Assembly: GCF_029168945.1 (NCBI RefSeq)
Contig: NC_083604.1
Coordinates: 39,675,686-39,739,685, forward strand
Length of the DNA: 64,000 bases
Origin: Cannabis sativa
Taxonomy: Eukaryota > Streptophyta > Magnoliopsida > Rosales > Cannabaceae
Direction of reading: 5' to 3'
The notes under the pieces are model-generated. The model saw only the letters and a program-made list of their open reading frames with translations, was not told where the DNA came from and made no database searches. This document shows positions 42,761 through 54,717 of this stretch, one piece after another. Both the position numbers and the translations under genes were made by a program. Every line of letters begins with the position of its first letter. Position 1 is the stretch's first letter.

Positions 42761-43378
42761 ACACTTTAGTGCCTTAGGGTCTAATTTGGTGAAAAATGGG
42801 CGGACATCGCGAGCAAAACAAACACTCCCAAATACTCGAGGAGCAACTGGAAACAATCACTTATTAGGAAAAATAATTTTAAATGGAATTTCACCATTAA
42901 GGATAGAGGATGGCATGCGATTAATAAGAAAGCATGTCGTGGAAACTGCATGGGCCTAAAAAGGTTTAGGAACTTTCATTTGAAACAAGAGGGCACGTGC
43001 AGTTTCAAGAAGATGTCTGTTTTTATGTTCTGCGACACTATTTTTAGGTGCAGTATCAACACAAGAAGTTTCATGAAGCATGCCATTAGAGGTCATGTAA
43101 GATTGAAATTGAGCAGAAGTGTACTCTTTGGCATTATCACTTCTCAAAGTATGAACATATACATTAAATTGATTTTTAATCTCAGCACAAAAAGCACAGA
43201 TTATAGAAAATAACTCAGAATAATTTTTCATTAAATATAACCAAGTTACACGAGAATAATCATCCACAAAAGTAACAAAATACCTGAATCCAGGTTGAGA
43301 AAAAATAGGAGAAGGACCCCAAACATCAGAATGAACTAACTCAAAAGGAACACTAGCACGTTTATTGACTCGAGGACT
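42761..43378 (-). pseudogene. pol: Copia R integrase core
   Basis: Minus-strand frame: SPRVNKRASVPFELVHSDVWGP with the first catalytic Asp, GFRYFVTFVDDYSRVTWLYL, TLRSDNAKEYTS with the second Asp, and NSVAEHKNRHLLE with the Glu. The family form is N-G-V-A-E-R-K, so two neighbouring residues have changed. A stop at 42956 (after MKVPKPF) is followed by recognisable C-terminal sequence down to the D insertion. A one-base shift near 43378 separates it from the upstream exon-like part. Confidence 0.9.
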
Positions 43379-43747
43379 CACGATGATGTTTGGCAAACTG
43401 ACATGACTCACAATCTAATGAAGATAGATTACTATATTCGGGACAAAGTTTCTTGAACAAAGGAAGGGATGGATGACCTAAACGACAATGAGCCTCAAAA
43501 GCGGAAGCAACACTCAAACAAGCAATAGTGGTTGGCGGAAGTGGGACAAGAATATACAAACCACTAGATTCATGTCCTTTACCAATAATCTTCTTCGTCA
43601 TAAGATCCTGAAACAAACAATGATCTTGAAAGAATGAGATGCAACAATTTAGATTACGAGTGAGCTGACTAACAGAAAGCAAATTAAAAGACAAATCAGG
43701 TAAATGTAAGACTGATGACAAAGTGAGCATAGGTGTAGGAACAATAG
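43362..43747 (-). pseudogene. pol: Copia R GAG-pre-integrase (zinc-finger) domain
   Basis: VLHLPDLSFNLLSVSQLTRN, then HCRLGHPSLPLFKKLCPEY and LDCESCQFAKHHR: the His-His-Cys-Cys finger that precedes copia integrase. Interrupted upstream by element D2 (TSD TGCCC). Confidence 0.88.
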
Positions 43748-43753
43748 TGCCCT

Positions 43754-46137
43754 TGTAATACCCAAAATTAAGAAATGGATTAGCAAAACCCTAACTAGAT
43801 AATTATGTATAATTGAGGAAGTTATATTATTATATAATTTAATATATGTGATTTTATATGAATTTTAATATATTAAAGACCCCGTTGGTGAGCCAGGGGC
43901 ATTTTGGTAATTATGACCCGAGAAGGGTAAATTGTTGAGATTAAATTAATTACGTGCTTAATAGAACTATATTATTATATAGTATGCCTGTGTTGTCTTT
44001 TCAGGTGTGTTCTGACAGGTTAGCACGGTATAGTCACACCCGGGAATTTCGGGCCGAACCGGGTTCGGGCCCGAAATGTAAATTGGATTGATTATTTGGC
44101 ATTTTATTTGATGAATGATAATCTGAAATTTATTTGAAATTAATTGAGCATGAAATGACTTATTTACCCTTGCGAGGGTGTAGGTGTGAATATTAAGCCA
44201 TGAGGGCATTTTGGTCATTTCACCCCTAATTATTATGTTTGATTAAAATTGATTTTTGATGAAATGAAAAGCAATTTTCTGGTTTTGCTTTCCTCTTGGC
44301 CGACCCTTCCCCTCTCTCAAACCCTCTCTTAATTTTCAATTTAAGTTGTGAGAAATATTTTGTGGTGGATTGTGAGGAAAAATTTGTTGGAAGCTTGGAG
44401 CTTGTTTGAGCAAGAGATTAAGGTAGCTTTCCATGATCTTAAACTTATTTTAGCTGCTGAATTATTATGGGAAAAGCATGAGTTATGTGATGTTCTCTTG
44501 ATATGCATGTGTGTGGATTTAAGGGTTTTCATGATATTATATCTTTGTTCATGCTTGAAGGTTGTTGTGGGTGATTTTAGGTTGTGATATTATTGAAAAT
44601 TATAAGTTAAAATGATTCTTTAGTTGGTCTTTGCAGCTGTGAATTGGTGTAGAGTTTATCTTTGAACTTTAGCTCTTGTATGTGTGTTCATGGAGGAATT
44701 TTGCTCAAAGTATTGAGCTTGTGTTTATCTTGCTTAAATCTGAATTTTTGATGTGTTTTAAATCCTAATTATTTGCTAGCTGCTGTAAGTGGGTTAATTG
44801 TGAAATTGGTTGTGAAAAGCAAGCTTGAGTTCATGGAACTCAAGCTTGGTGCTTGAATGGCACTTTTTGATTTTTAGTGCAATTATTGGGTTTAAGTTGT
44901 GGAATATGTTTATTATGACATATATTGATGCTCTGGAAAGTTTGGGAATGTTTGGGGATGATTTGAGTGAGTTTTGGGGGTTTAAAGATTGAGAAATTTC
45001 GTGTTCTTCGCGGACAACCGGAATTCCGGTTGGTTCATCCGGAATTCCGGTTGGAGTTCATCGGGAAATGCTGAATTTTGTTTTGGCCATAACTTTTGAC
45101 TCGGGACTCCGTTTGGGACGTTCTTTATACCGTTGGAAAGCTCTTTTCGAGCTCTATGTGATTATCTGTATTTGAAATGCCATGAATTTATTTTATGAAT
45201 GTGAAATCAGGGGTTAACCCTATTTGTGAAAATCCCGGATTGTGTGTGACTAGGATTACCGGCACCTGGTCAGGAGCACCCGGGGATTTGGAATCTCTAC
45301 TATTGCGGGACAACAGGTAAGACAGTGATTAGCACGTAGAGTATGCGCAGTGGCGCTTATGTTGAGAATGATATGCATGAATGTTTATGTAACCGGGATT
45401 AGGATTATTACCCTAATAGGAACGGTCTAATAGCCTAGGGTTATTACCCTAGTGATATATGTGTATAAATGCCATGCCATGTTAATTGAAATGAGATTTA
45501 AGGATTATGTGCTCAAGGCATAATCAGGTTGGACTCGGTACTCATAACCGAGATGAACCGCTTCTAAGGCCTTAATGTATTTAGACGTGTGAGAGTAACA
45601 CGTGGGTCTATGTCATGTAGATTTAATTAGATGTGTGAGCGCAACACATAGGTCTACGCCACGTAGACATAAATGGGCATGATGAAATAATGATCAGGTC
45701 TGTGCTATACAGACATATGTGAATGAGCATAATATATTTGTTATGATTTATACTGTCTTGCTGGGCTTGGCTCACGGGTGCTCTCTTGTGCGTAAAAGGG
45801 TAAGGCATTAGCCGATCGACCATGAGTTTCGGGAGCGGTGGCGAAGAATGTACATGTTCATGCCACTTCAGACCAAGCGGGTTATGGGTCTAACAGTGTT
45901 GACTTTTGTATTCTGTTTTGCCGCTTAGGTCGGCTAGTAAGAAAGAACTTGTAATAAGTTTGTAAATATTTTTGGGATCCCAACTATTTTGAAAAGTTTA
46001 AATATATTACAAGTTTATTTTCAGACTGTTTAATATAAAAGTTTAAATTCTGCGCTATTTTAATTAGTAATCCCGGTTAGGGGATTAGGGTTTTATAAGT
46101 ATTTTGGGTAGCGTGCCTAATTATTTAGGGCGTTACA
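43754..46137 (+). repeat. Element D2, 5' LTR (about 2384 bp)
   Basis: From TGTAATACCCAAAATTAAG to TTTAGGGCGTTACA. Related to the D LTR but clearly diverged, so D and D2 are different subgroups. It contains a CCGGAATTCCGG doublet (45016-45050) and the hairpin string (45398-45714). The acceptor site seen in the D LTR is altered here (TTGTGCG) but kept in the 3' LTR (CTGTACAG). Confidence 0.92.
45398..45714 (+). repeat. String of hairpin-forming inverted repeats in the D2 5' LTR
   Basis: ATTAGG/CCTAAT (45398-45417), CTAGGG/CCCTAG (45435-45452), CTCGGT/ACCGAG (45534-45552), ACGTGT/ACACGT (45585-45603), a TCTAT/GTAGA stem (about 45607-45621), ATGTGT/ACACAT (45631-45649), GTCTACG/CGTAGAC (45652-45668) and GTCTGT/ACAGAC (45698-45714). 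Compared with D, both sides of several stems have changed together. Confidence 0.72.
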
Positions 46138-46140
46138 ATT

Positions 46141-46155
46141 TGGTATCAGAGCGCC
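46141..46155 (+). other. Primer binding site of element D2
   Basis: TGGTATCAGAGCGCC, identical to that of D; initiator tRNA-Met type. Confidence 0.9.
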
Positions 46156-46468
46156 AAGGTTTTTAAACTTCCTGTAGACCGGCCGAACATGTACATTCGT
46201 CGTCAGAGATAGGCTCGACTCATGGTGCAGTAAGTATTGAGAGTAAATACTTGACTGTATGTGTGATCATCTGTTTACCGCTTTCCATTTTAGGCAGTAT
46301 GCAAGCATCTAGAGTATGTATGTGTTATGTGATGCCATGCTATAAATGCTAATTGTTTATGTAGATATGTATAAGGTAAATAGATGAGTTAGGGTTTAAG
46401 GCAATAAGTGCGTAAGTGTGGTATCGGTGCTTAACTCGCTGGGGTTGTTGATTACAGGGGTACTAGTA

Positions 46469-47719
46469 ATGGACCCTCCGCAATCATCCAGACCACAGGG
46501 CGAGCAAGTAGAGCCCGGGGCTACCCGAACCGATCCACCAACACCGCCTCCACCTCCGCAAAATCCGGGGGATAATGCGGGGGCCGTTAATGCTAATCCT
46601 CCTGCTGACTGGCAGCAGATGTTTCATGAAATGCGAAGTGTCATACTTCGTCAAGAGGAAGAGTTGCAAAGTTTAAGGCAACAAGCTGCCCCAGTGAATC
46701 AAGGGTTACCACCAGCTCCTGTGCCAGTGGTGGGTAACCAAGGGTATATTATGCCGCACCGGGACTCTGTGTTCGAGCGGTTTGTGAAGCTGCAACCTCC
46801 GGCTTTTCTGGGAGGCATTGACATTATTAAGGCCGATTAATGGATGAGCACTGTTACCTGTATCCTCGATAATATGGGGGTGACGGGAACTGAGAGGGTG
46901 AATTGTGCGACCTTTATGTTTCAAGATCATGCCCGCGTATGGTGGGATATAGTGAATCAGACTCGAGATGTCAGTGTGATGACATGGGAAGAGTTCAAGA
47001 AACTTTTTGAAGAAACGTTTTATAACGTTGCAGTGAGGACTTCACACCAAGAAGATTTTGTGAAGTTGACTCAGGGGAAAATGTTTGTGGCCGAATATAC
47101 TCTGGAATTCGATCGGTTATCTAAATTTGCTGGTGATCTGGTGCCTACAGATTTTACCAGAAAGCAGAAATATGTTCGAGGACTAAATGCTACAATTAGT
47201 CGGGACTTGAAGATTACCACATCACATGACACTCTGTATAAGAGAGTGGTAGACTTGACCTTAATTGCAGAGGAGGCCGAGCAGCAAGTAATGAAGGAGC
47301 AGGCTCCAAAGGATGCCGCCATGGCATCAAACCCTCCTACTGGTGGTAATGTCAGTAAGGGGACCGACAGTGGCAACCCTGAGCACAAACGGAAGGCTGA
47401 AGCTTCCGGAGCTTCAGGGGGAAATAGAAAGTTTCGGGGAAACAGAGGTGGCCGTTAGGGTCGCGGGTCCTCATTCCGATCATATCCAGAATGTTCTAAA
47501 TGCAAGAAGCATCATCCTGGTGAGTGCCGAGCCAAGGCATGTTTCCAGTGTGGCATGGTGGGCCACTTTATCAGAGACTGTCCCCAAGCCAAGAGAGAAG
47601 AGCCTAAGAAGAATGTTGCTCAGAACCCGGGGCGACTTTTCACTATAACTCAGGCAGATGCTGATGCTAGTCCATCAGTTGTGACAGGTTAGTTATCTAT
47701 TAATGGTTGTGCTTATACT
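46469..47719 (+). pseudogene. gag: Element D2 Gag and protease start, three premature stops
   Basis: Starts MDPPQSSRPQGEQVE at the ATG 15 bases after the putative leader acceptor. The Gag core is complete: FVKLQPPAFLGGIDII, HARVWWDIVNQTRD and VAEYTLEFDRLSKF. Zinc knuckle: CFQCGMVGHFIRDC near 47540. Stops: TAA 46838 (CAA in D's homologous codon), TAG 47456 (CAG), TAG 47690 (CAG). Each is a single C-to-T change in a Gln codon. No frameshift, and the frame is the same as pol. Confidence 0.92.
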
Positions 47720-50700
47720 GTGTTATTTGATTCGGGAGCTACTCATTCATATGTATCGAGTAGAGTGATAAAAAGTTTACATAAGCCATGTGATATTTAT
47801 GCTTCGGGGTTTGGAACCCTGTTACCCTCGGGAGACCTGATAATATCCACAAGGTGGATTCGGTCCTTGTCTTTTTGGATTGACGGTTGTGAGTTGACCG
47901 CCAATCTAATTGAGCTGCAATTATCTGATTTTGACATAATCCTGGGAATGGATTTTCTGTCTAAATATGGAGCGATGATTGACTGCAAACGGAAGATGGT
48001 AGTGTTTGAGCCCGACAGTGCTAACCCAACAGTGTTCGTGGGTAAAGTTCAAGGGGCACGCATACCGAGAATATCACTGTTGAAAGCTAAAGACTTGATG
48101 GGTAGAGGTTGTCTAGGGTTCATAGTTACTACAGTGGACACTAGCCAACCTGTGACATCAGGGCCTGAGAATACGAGATTGGTATGTGAGTTCCTTGATG
48201 TCTTTCCAGAAGATTTGCCGGGATTTCCACCTATTCGGGAAATTGAATTTGTTATTGAATTGGCTCCGGGAGTGGATCCAGTGTCTAAAGCACCGTACCG
48301 AATGGCTCCAGCTGAGTTGAAGGAATTGAAGATACAATTGCAAGAGTTATTGAATCTGGGATTCATCAGACCGAGCTACTCACCTTGGGGTGCTCCGGTT
48401 TTGTTTGTGAAGAAGAAAGACGGAACCCTGCGAATGTGTATTGACTACCGGGAGTTGAACAAGCTTACCATTAAGAACAAGTATCCTTTACCTCGAATTG
48501 ATGATCTGTTTGATCAACTGAAGGGGAAGACGGTCGTTTCCAAGATCGATCTTCGTTCAGGCTATCATCAGCTGAGAATTCGAGAGGAAGATATCCCGAA
48601 AACTGCGTTTCGTACTCGGTATGGACACTATGAATTTCTTGTGATGTCTTTTGGACTCACTAATGCCCCGGCGGCATTCATGGATTTGATGAACCGGGTG
48701 TTTAAGGATTACCTGGATAGGTTTGTGATTGTGTTTATCGATGACATTTTGGTGTACTCTGAGACAGAAGAAGAGCATGAGTTGCATCTCAGAGCGGTTT
48801 TGCAAAGATTACGGGATAACAAGCTTTATGCTAAGTTCAAAAAGTGTGAATTCTGGTTATCTTGTGTCTCATTTTTGGGGCACATAGTGGATAAAGATGG
48901 GATCATGGTGGATCCGGCTAAAATTGAAGTTGTACGGGATTGGCCAGTACCGAAGTCAGCTACAGAGGTCAGAAGTTTTCTGGGTTTGGCTGGTTATTAT
49001 CGTCGGTTCGTTGAGGGTTTTTCAAAGATTGTTGTACCCTTAACGGAGCTGACCCGAAAGAACCAGAAGTTTGTTTGGACTGATCGGTGTGAGAAAAGTT
49101 TCCTGGAGTTAAAGCAACGCTTGATTACCGCTCCTGTACTAACTCTTCCTTCAGATAAGGAAACGTTTGTGGTATATTGTGATGCCTCGAGACAGGGTCT
49201 CGGCTGTGTGCTTATGCAGGCTGGGAGGGTAATAGCTTATGCTTCTCGGCAGTTAAAGGAGTACGAGCAGAGGTACCCTACTCACGATTTAGAACTCGCA
49301 GCAGTGGTATTTGCGCTAAAGATTTGGCGGCATTACCTTTATGGCGAGAAATGTGAGATATACACTGATCATAAAAGTCTGAAATACTTCTTCACCCAGA
49401 TGGACTTGAATATGAGACAAAGACGTTGGCTAGAATTGGTGAAGGATTATGATTGTGAGATCCTTTATCATCCTGGTAAGGCCAATGTGGTTGCTGACGC
49501 TTTGAGTAGAAAAGGTCAGAGTGAGTTGAATACTATGAAGCAAATCTCCCAACAGCTAGCAAATGAAATGACTCGAGCTCAGATTGTGTTGGTTGTAGGG
49601 CAACTGGCTAATATTACCCTACAATCCACTCTTCTTGAGAGAATTAAAGAAGCACAAAAGCAAGATTCGGAGTTGATAAAAACCCGAGCTAGGGTTTTGG
49701 TTGGGAAGGCTAGTGATTTCTCAGTAGATGAAACGGGAATGTTGAGATTTGGAAGTCGAGTTTGTGTGCCTATGAATGAAAACATCAAGAAAGAGATCAT
49801 GGATGAGTCTCACACGACTCCTTATTCAGTTCATCCAGGGTCGACAAAGATGTACCAAGACCTGAAAGCCATGTTTTGGTGGCCAAGCATGAAGAATGAC
49901 ATCGCTGAGTATGTTGCAAAGTGCCTTACATGTCAGCAAGTGAAAGCTGAACACCAGCAACCTGCAGGGTTGCTGCAACCACTGAAAATACTAGAATGGA
50001 AATGGGAAGATATAGCTATGGACTTCGTGGTAGGTATGCCTAGAACCACGGGACAATTTGACTCTGTTTGGGTCATAGTGGACAGGTTTACAAAGTCTGC
50101 TCACTTTTTACCTGTTCGGACGAATTTCTCCATTGATCAGTATGCTGAATTATATGTTAGAGAAATTGTTCGTCTGCACGGTGTCCCAAAGTCCATTGTG
50201 TCGGATAGAGATCCGAAGTTTACATCGAGATTCTGGGAGAGTCTGCATCAAGCTATGGGAACTCAGTTAAAGTTCAGCACAGCTTTTCATCCTCAGACGG
50301 ATGGGCAATCCGAGAGGACCATTCAGATTTTAGAGGACATGCTACGGGCATGTGTGCTTGACTTTGAGGGATCATGGGTAAAGTACCTTCCCCTGATCGA
50401 GTTTTCTTATAATAACAGCTATCAGGCAACAATCGGGATGGCTCCCTATGAACTTTTGTATGGAAGAAAATGTAGATCGCCCATTCACTGGGATGAAGTG
50501 GGTGAAAGAAAGTTCTTGGGTCCCGAAGCTGTTCAGAAAACAAGTGAGGCAGTTGATAAGATTAGAGCGCGAATGCTCGCGGCTCAGAGTAGGCAAAAGA
50601 GTTATGCCGATCGAAAGCGTCGAGATGTTGATTTTCAAGTCGGGGACATGGTATTTCTCCGAATATCTCCGATGAAAGGCATAAAACGCTTTGGGAAGAA

Positions 50701-51052
50701 AGGAAAGCTTAGCCCGAGGTTCATTGGACCTTTTGAAATCCTTGAGAGGATAGGGCAAGTAGCGTACAGGTTGGCTATGCCCCCAGCGGCCGTACACAAT
50801 GTGTTTCATGATTCAATGCTTCGGAAATATGTCTCAGACTCGTCCCATGTTCTGAGTTATGAAGCATTGGAACTTCAAATGGACTTGTCATACGAGGAAC
50901 AACCGGTGCGGATACTTGATAGAAGAGAAAAAGTCTTGAGAAGCAAGACAAGCAGACCGGTGAAAGTACTGTGGAGGAACAGTAAAGTAGAAGAGGCACC
51001 CTGGGAACTCGAGACGGATATGCAGCAGAAATATCCGGAGTTGTTCAGGTAA
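47720..51052 (+). CDS. pol: Element D2 Pol: protease, RT, RNase H, integrase, chromodomain
   Basis: 1,110 codons without a stop, in frame with gag. The natural protein is a Gag-Pol fusion, so the start here is not a real initiation site. Residues about 4-9 DSGATH (protease); 232-345 RT with [11 protein letters not shown] and the catalytic VFIDDILVY near 340; RNase H from about 482 ([36 protein letters not shown]); integrase HHCC from about 700, core Asp in MDFVVGM, SDRDPKF and Glu in [28 protein letters not shown] near 1005; chromodomain [13 protein letters not shown] to QQKYPELF at the end. All catalytic residues appear intact. Confidence 0.95.
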   Translation: MLFDSGATHSYVSSRVIKSLHKPCDIYASGFGTLLPSGDLIISTRWIRSLSFWIDGCELTANLIELQLSDFDIILGMDFLSKYGAMIDCKRKMVVFEPDSANPTVFVGKVQGARIPRISLLKAKDLMGRGCLGFIVTTVDTSQPVTSGPENTRLVCEFLDVFPEDLPGFPPIREIEFVIELAPGVDPVSKAPYRMAPAELKELKIQLQELLNLGFIRPSYSPWGAPVLFVKKKDGTLRMCIDYRELNKLTIKNKYPLPRIDDLFDQLKGKTVVSKIDLRSGYHQLRIREEDIPKTAFRTRYGHYEFLVMSFGLTNAPAAFMDLMNRVFKDYLDRFVIVFIDDILVYSETEEEHELHLRAVLQRLRDNKLYAKFKKCEFWLSCVSFLGHIVDKDGIMVDPAKIEVVRDWPVPKSATEVRSFLGLAGYYRRFVEGFSKIVVPLTELTRKNQKFVWTDRCEKSFLELKQRLITAPVLTLPSDKETFVVYCDASRQGLGCVLMQAGRVIAYASRQLKEYEQRYPTHDLELAAVVFALKIWRHYLYGEKCEIYTDHKSLKYFFTQMDLNMRQRRWLELVKDYDCEILYHPGKANVVADALSRKGQSELNTMKQISQQLANEMTRAQIVLVVGQLANITLQSTLLERIKEAQKQDSELIKTRARVLVGKASDFSVDETGMLRFGSRVCVPMNENIKKEIMDESHTTPYSVHPGSTKMYQDLKAMFWWPSMKNDIAEYVAKCLTCQQVKAEHQQPAGLLQPLKILEWKWEDIAMDFVVGMPRTTGQFDSVWVIVDRFTKSAHFLPVRTNFSIDQYAELYVREIVRLHGVPKSIVSDRDPKFTSRFWESLHQAMGTQLKFSTAFHPQTDGQSERTIQILEDMLRACVLDFEGSWVKYLPLIEFSYNNSYQATIGMAPYELLYGRKCRSPIHWDEVGERKFLGPEAVQKTSEAVDKIRARMLAAQSRQKSYADRKRRDVDFQVGDMVFLRISPMKGIKRFGKKGKLSPRFIGPFEILERIGQVAYRLAMPPAAVHNVFHDSMLRKYVSDSSHVLSYEALELQMDLSYEEQPVRILDRREKVLRSKTSRPVKVLWRNSKVEEAPWELETDMQQKYPELFR

Positions 51053-51072
51053 ATTTCGGGACGAAATTTCTA

Positions 51073-51087
51073 TAAGGAGGGGGTAAT
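51073..51087 (+). other. Polypurine tract of element D2
   Basis: TAAGGAGGGGGTAAT before the 3' LTR. Confidence 0.85.
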
Positions 51088-53477
51088 TGTAATACCTGGA
51101 ATTAAGAAATGGATTAGCAAAACCCTAACTAGATAATTATGTATAATTGAGGAAATTATATTATTATATAATTTAATATATGTAATTTTATATGAATTTT
51201 AATATATTAAAGACCCCGTTGGTGAGCTAGGGGAATTTTGGTAATTATGACCCGAGAAGGGTAAATTGTTGAGATTAAATTAATTACGTGCTTAATAGAA
51301 CTATATTATTATATAGTATGCCTGTGTTGTCTTTCCAGGTGTGTTCTGACAGGTTAGCACGGTATAGTCACACCCGGGAATTTCGGGCCGAACCGGGTTC
51401 GGGCCCGAAATGTAAATTGGATTGATTATTTGGCATTTTATTTGATGAATGATAATCTGAAATTTATTTGAAATTAATTGAGCATGAAATGACTTATTTA
51501 CCCTTGCGAGGGTGTAGGTGTGAATATTAAGCCATGAGGGCATTTTGGTCATTTCACCCCTAATTATTATGTTTGATTAAAATTGATTTTTGATGAAATG
51601 AAAAGCAATTTTCTGGTTTTGCTTTCCTCTTGGCCGACCCTTCCCCTCTCTCAAACCCTCTCTTAATTTTCAATTTAAGTTGTGAGAAATAGCTTGATTT
51701 TGTGGTGGATTGTGAGGAAAAATTTGTTGGAAGCTTGGAGCTTGTTTGAGCAAGAGATTAAGGTAGCTTTCCATGATCTTAAACTTATTTTAGCTGCTGA
51801 ATTATTATGGGAAAAGCATGAGTTATGTGATGTTCTCTTGATATGCATGTGTGTGGATTTAAGGGTTTTCATGATATTATATCTTTGTTCATGCTTGAAG
51901 GTTGTTGTGGGTGATTTTAGGTTGTGATATTATTGAAAATTATGAGTTAAAATGATTCTTTAGTTGGTCTTTGCAGCTGTGAATTGGTGTAGAGTTTATC
52001 TTTGAACTCTAGCTCTTGTATGTGTGTTCATGGAGGAATTTTGCTCAAAGTATTGAGCTTGTGTTTATCTTGCTTAAATCTAAATTTTTGATGTGTTTTA
52101 AATCCTAATTATTTGCTAGCTGCTGTAAGTGGGTTAATTGTGAAATTGGTTGTGAAAAGCAAGCTTTAGTTCATGGAACTCAAGCTTGGTGCTTTAATGG
52201 CACTTTTTTATTTTTAGTGCAATTGTTGGGTTTAAGTTGTGGAATATGTTTATTATGACATATATTGATGCTCTGGAAAGTTTGGGAATGTTTGGGGATG
52301 ATTTGAGTGAGTTTTGGGGGTTTAAAGATTGAGAAATTTCGTGTTCTCTGCCCAGACAACCGGAATTCCGGTTGGTTCATCCGGTATTCCGGTTGTAGTT
52401 CATCGGGAAATGCTGAATTTTGTTTTGGCCATAACTTTTGACTCGGGACTCCGTTTGGGACGTTCTTTATACCGTTGGAAAGCTCTTTTCGAGCTCTATG
52501 TGATTATCTGTACTTGAAATGCCATTAATTTATTTTATGAATGTGAAATCAGGGGTTAACCCTATTTGTGAAAGTCCCGGATTGTGTGTGACTAGGATTA
52601 CCGGCACCTGGTCAGGAGCACCCGGGGATTTGGAATCTCTACTATTGCGGGACAACAGGTAAGACAGTGATTAGCACGTAGAGTATGCGCAGTGGCGCTT
52701 ATGTTGAGAATGATATGCATGAATGTTTAAGTAACCGGGATTAGGATTATTACCCTAATAGGAACGGTCTAATAGCCTAGGGTTATTACCCTAGTGATAT
52801 ATGTGTATAAATGCCATGCCATATTAATTGAAATGAGATTTAAGGATTATGTGCTCAAGGCATAATCAGGTTGGACTCGGTACTCATAACCGAGATGAAC
52901 CGCTTCTAAGGCCTTAATGTATTTAGACGTGTGAGAGTAACACGTGGGTCTACGTCATGTAGATTTAATTAGATGTGTGAGCGCAACACATAGGTCTACG
53001 CCACGTAGACATAAATGGGCATGATGAAATAATGATCAGGTCTGTGCTATACAGACATATGTGAATGAGCATAATATATTTGTTATGATTTATACTGTCT
53101 TGCTGGGCTTAGCTCACGGGTGCTCTACTGTACAGAAAAGGTAAGGCATTAGTTGATCAGCCATGAGTTTCAGGCGCAGGGCGAAGAATGTACATGTTCA
53201 TGCCACTTCAGACCAAGCAGGTTATGGGTCTAACAGTGTTGACTTTTGTATTCTGTTTTGCCTCTTAGGTCGGCTAGTAAGAAAGAACTTGTAATAAGTT
53301 TGTAAATATTTTTGGGATCCCAACTATTTTGAAAAGTTTAAATATATTACAAGTTTATTTTCAGTCTGTTTAATATAAATGTTTATATTCTGCGCTATTT
53401 TAATTAGTAATCCCGGTTAAGGGATTAGGGTTTTATAAGTATTTTGGGTAGCGTGCCTAATTATTTAGGGTGTTACA
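51088..53477 (+). repeat. Element D2, 3' LTR (2390 bp)
   Basis: Closely similar to 43754-46137, with a short insertion (about 9 bp, near 51690) and scattered substitutions. It retains the acceptor-like CTACTGTACAG near 53136. Confidence 0.92.
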
Positions 53478-53482
53478 TGCCC

Positions 53483-54033
53483 AATCCAAGAACAAAAGCT
53501 ATTGATCAATCAGCTAAGGTAACAATAGAAGTGGGACTATGAGACTGAAAAGTGGAAAAGAGACTAGAATTACCTGTCATATGATCTGTGGCACCAGAAT
53601 CAATGACCCATTTTGAGGATTTGGAAATAAGGCATGCATTAGAGTTACCTGAATCAACAATCGCAGTGACAGAAGAAGATGAAGACTTAAGTGTTTCCTG
53701 ATACCTTGAGAACTTGGCAAATTCATCAACAGAAATAAGGACCGATTTGTCAGATGCCTCACTAGTGCTTGCAATATTAGAAGAGTCTTGTTGTCGATTC
53801 TTAAACTGTAACTTCCTACACTCAAACTTGGTGTGGCCTGGTTTCTTACAATAATTGCACATGATGCTCCCAGAGTTTGATGTGCGATTATTAGGTCCTT
53901 GTGAATTACCTCCTTTAAATCCACTTGGAGTAGAGTTTCTTTCTGGTGCAGAATTATTACAACTCACCAAGACGCTATTAAGAGGAGTTGAAGAGGTAGT
54001 TTCTGTGCGAAGAACACGAGTAAACACATCTTG
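53483..54033 (-). pseudogene. gag: Copia R Gag C terminus and protease
   Basis: Minus strand: a Ser/Asn-rich stretch, zinc knuckle CNYCKKPGHTKFEC (53820-53862), then SKSSKWVIDSGATDHMTGNS (53560-53620) with the aspartic protease DSGAT. It ends at the D2 insertion. The knuckle and protease are complete. Confidence 0.92.
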
Positions 54034-54292
54034 TCAAGAGGAGACATGAGAACCAAAGAGAACTTGTGACTTTGCAGAGTCAAATTCAGACGAGAGTCCT
54101 GCAAGAAAACTCATAATAGCCATCTGTTCTCGTTGGCGTTGTTGAACTTTTACATCAAGACTTAAGGGTAATAGCACATTAAGTTCTTCATACGTTTTCT
54201 TGAAAGTCATAAAATAATTCATAAGAGACTGATTTTGTTTCTCCGCACGATAAAAGGCTTTGAATCTGATTTTATCTCTGCCATAATCTCAA
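54034..54292 (-). pseudogene. gag: Copia R Gag, N-terminal remnant
   Basis: Gag would start at the ATG near 54290 (MAEIKSDSK). After about nine codons the sequence jumps, in another frame, to FYRAEKQNQSLMNYFMTFKK and ELNVLLPLSLDVKVQQRQRE. Most of the Gag N-terminal half is therefore deleted. A TGA at 54034-54036 separates it from the downstream part in the same frame. Confidence 0.75.
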
Positions 54293-54699
54293 AAGCAAAC
54301 ACAATTTACAGAGAAAAGGAACAAAAAGAACACCAAAGAATGAACACCCAAACACGAAGAAGCAAAAACAATACCGAATTACAACCTTAAATAGATGCGA
54401 GTGGGCTTAGAAGAAAAAAGTAAAGAACCGGCAAAACAACGCCGTCGAAGACGCCGTCACACGCGCCTCCACGCACCGGTGCGTGGGAAAATGCACAGAA
54501 GGTTTGGGCGGCGCGTGAGCCCCACGCGTGAGGAATCCGGTGACCGGACTTCGGGGTTTTGTAGATCGTCGGCTGGGCAACACTCCTGAGTGGGCGGTGA
54601 GAATAAATTCGCACTCCAGAAAAGATTTTTGAAAAAGAACCCTAAACTCAAACCCTAATCTCCTTTTTTTTTAATGAACCCTAATTTCGAATTTCGAAT
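54293..54699 (-). other. Copia R 5' leader, GC-rich with an 18-bp palindrome
   Basis: Untranslated leader between the primer binding site and gag. Its middle (54420-54560) is strikingly GC-rich against the rest of the element and contains the perfect palindrome CCACGCACCGGTGCGTGG (54469-54486) plus CCACGCGTG nearby. Confidence 0.75.
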
Positions 54700-54717
54700 C
54701 ACAAAGCTTTGATACCA
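54700..54717 (-). other. Primer binding site of copia R
   Basis: The minus strand reads TGGTATCAAAGCTTTG directly after the 5' LTR, an initiator tRNA-Met-like site with one G-to-A change in the first 12 bases. Confidence 0.85.

Larger units (their letters stand above)
43754..53477 (+). mobile_element. Tekay/Del chromovirus element D2, nearly intact
   Basis: A second full Tekay-type element, in the same orientation as D and about 1 kb away from it in R coordinates. LTRs are about 2385 and 2391 bp; TSD TGCCC (43748-43752 and 53478-53482), leaving one extra T before TGTAATACC. Gag, protease, RT, RNase H, integrase, GPF/Y and chromodomain are all present in one frame. Only three premature stops are visible, all in gag/protease. 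Confidence 0.93.

Noticed and set aside
44348..44587. 80-codon frame in the D2 5' LTR, also at 51682-51927
   Set aside because: The two LTRs of one element share it by descent; composition is not protein-like and the corresponding D LTR region does not preserve it.
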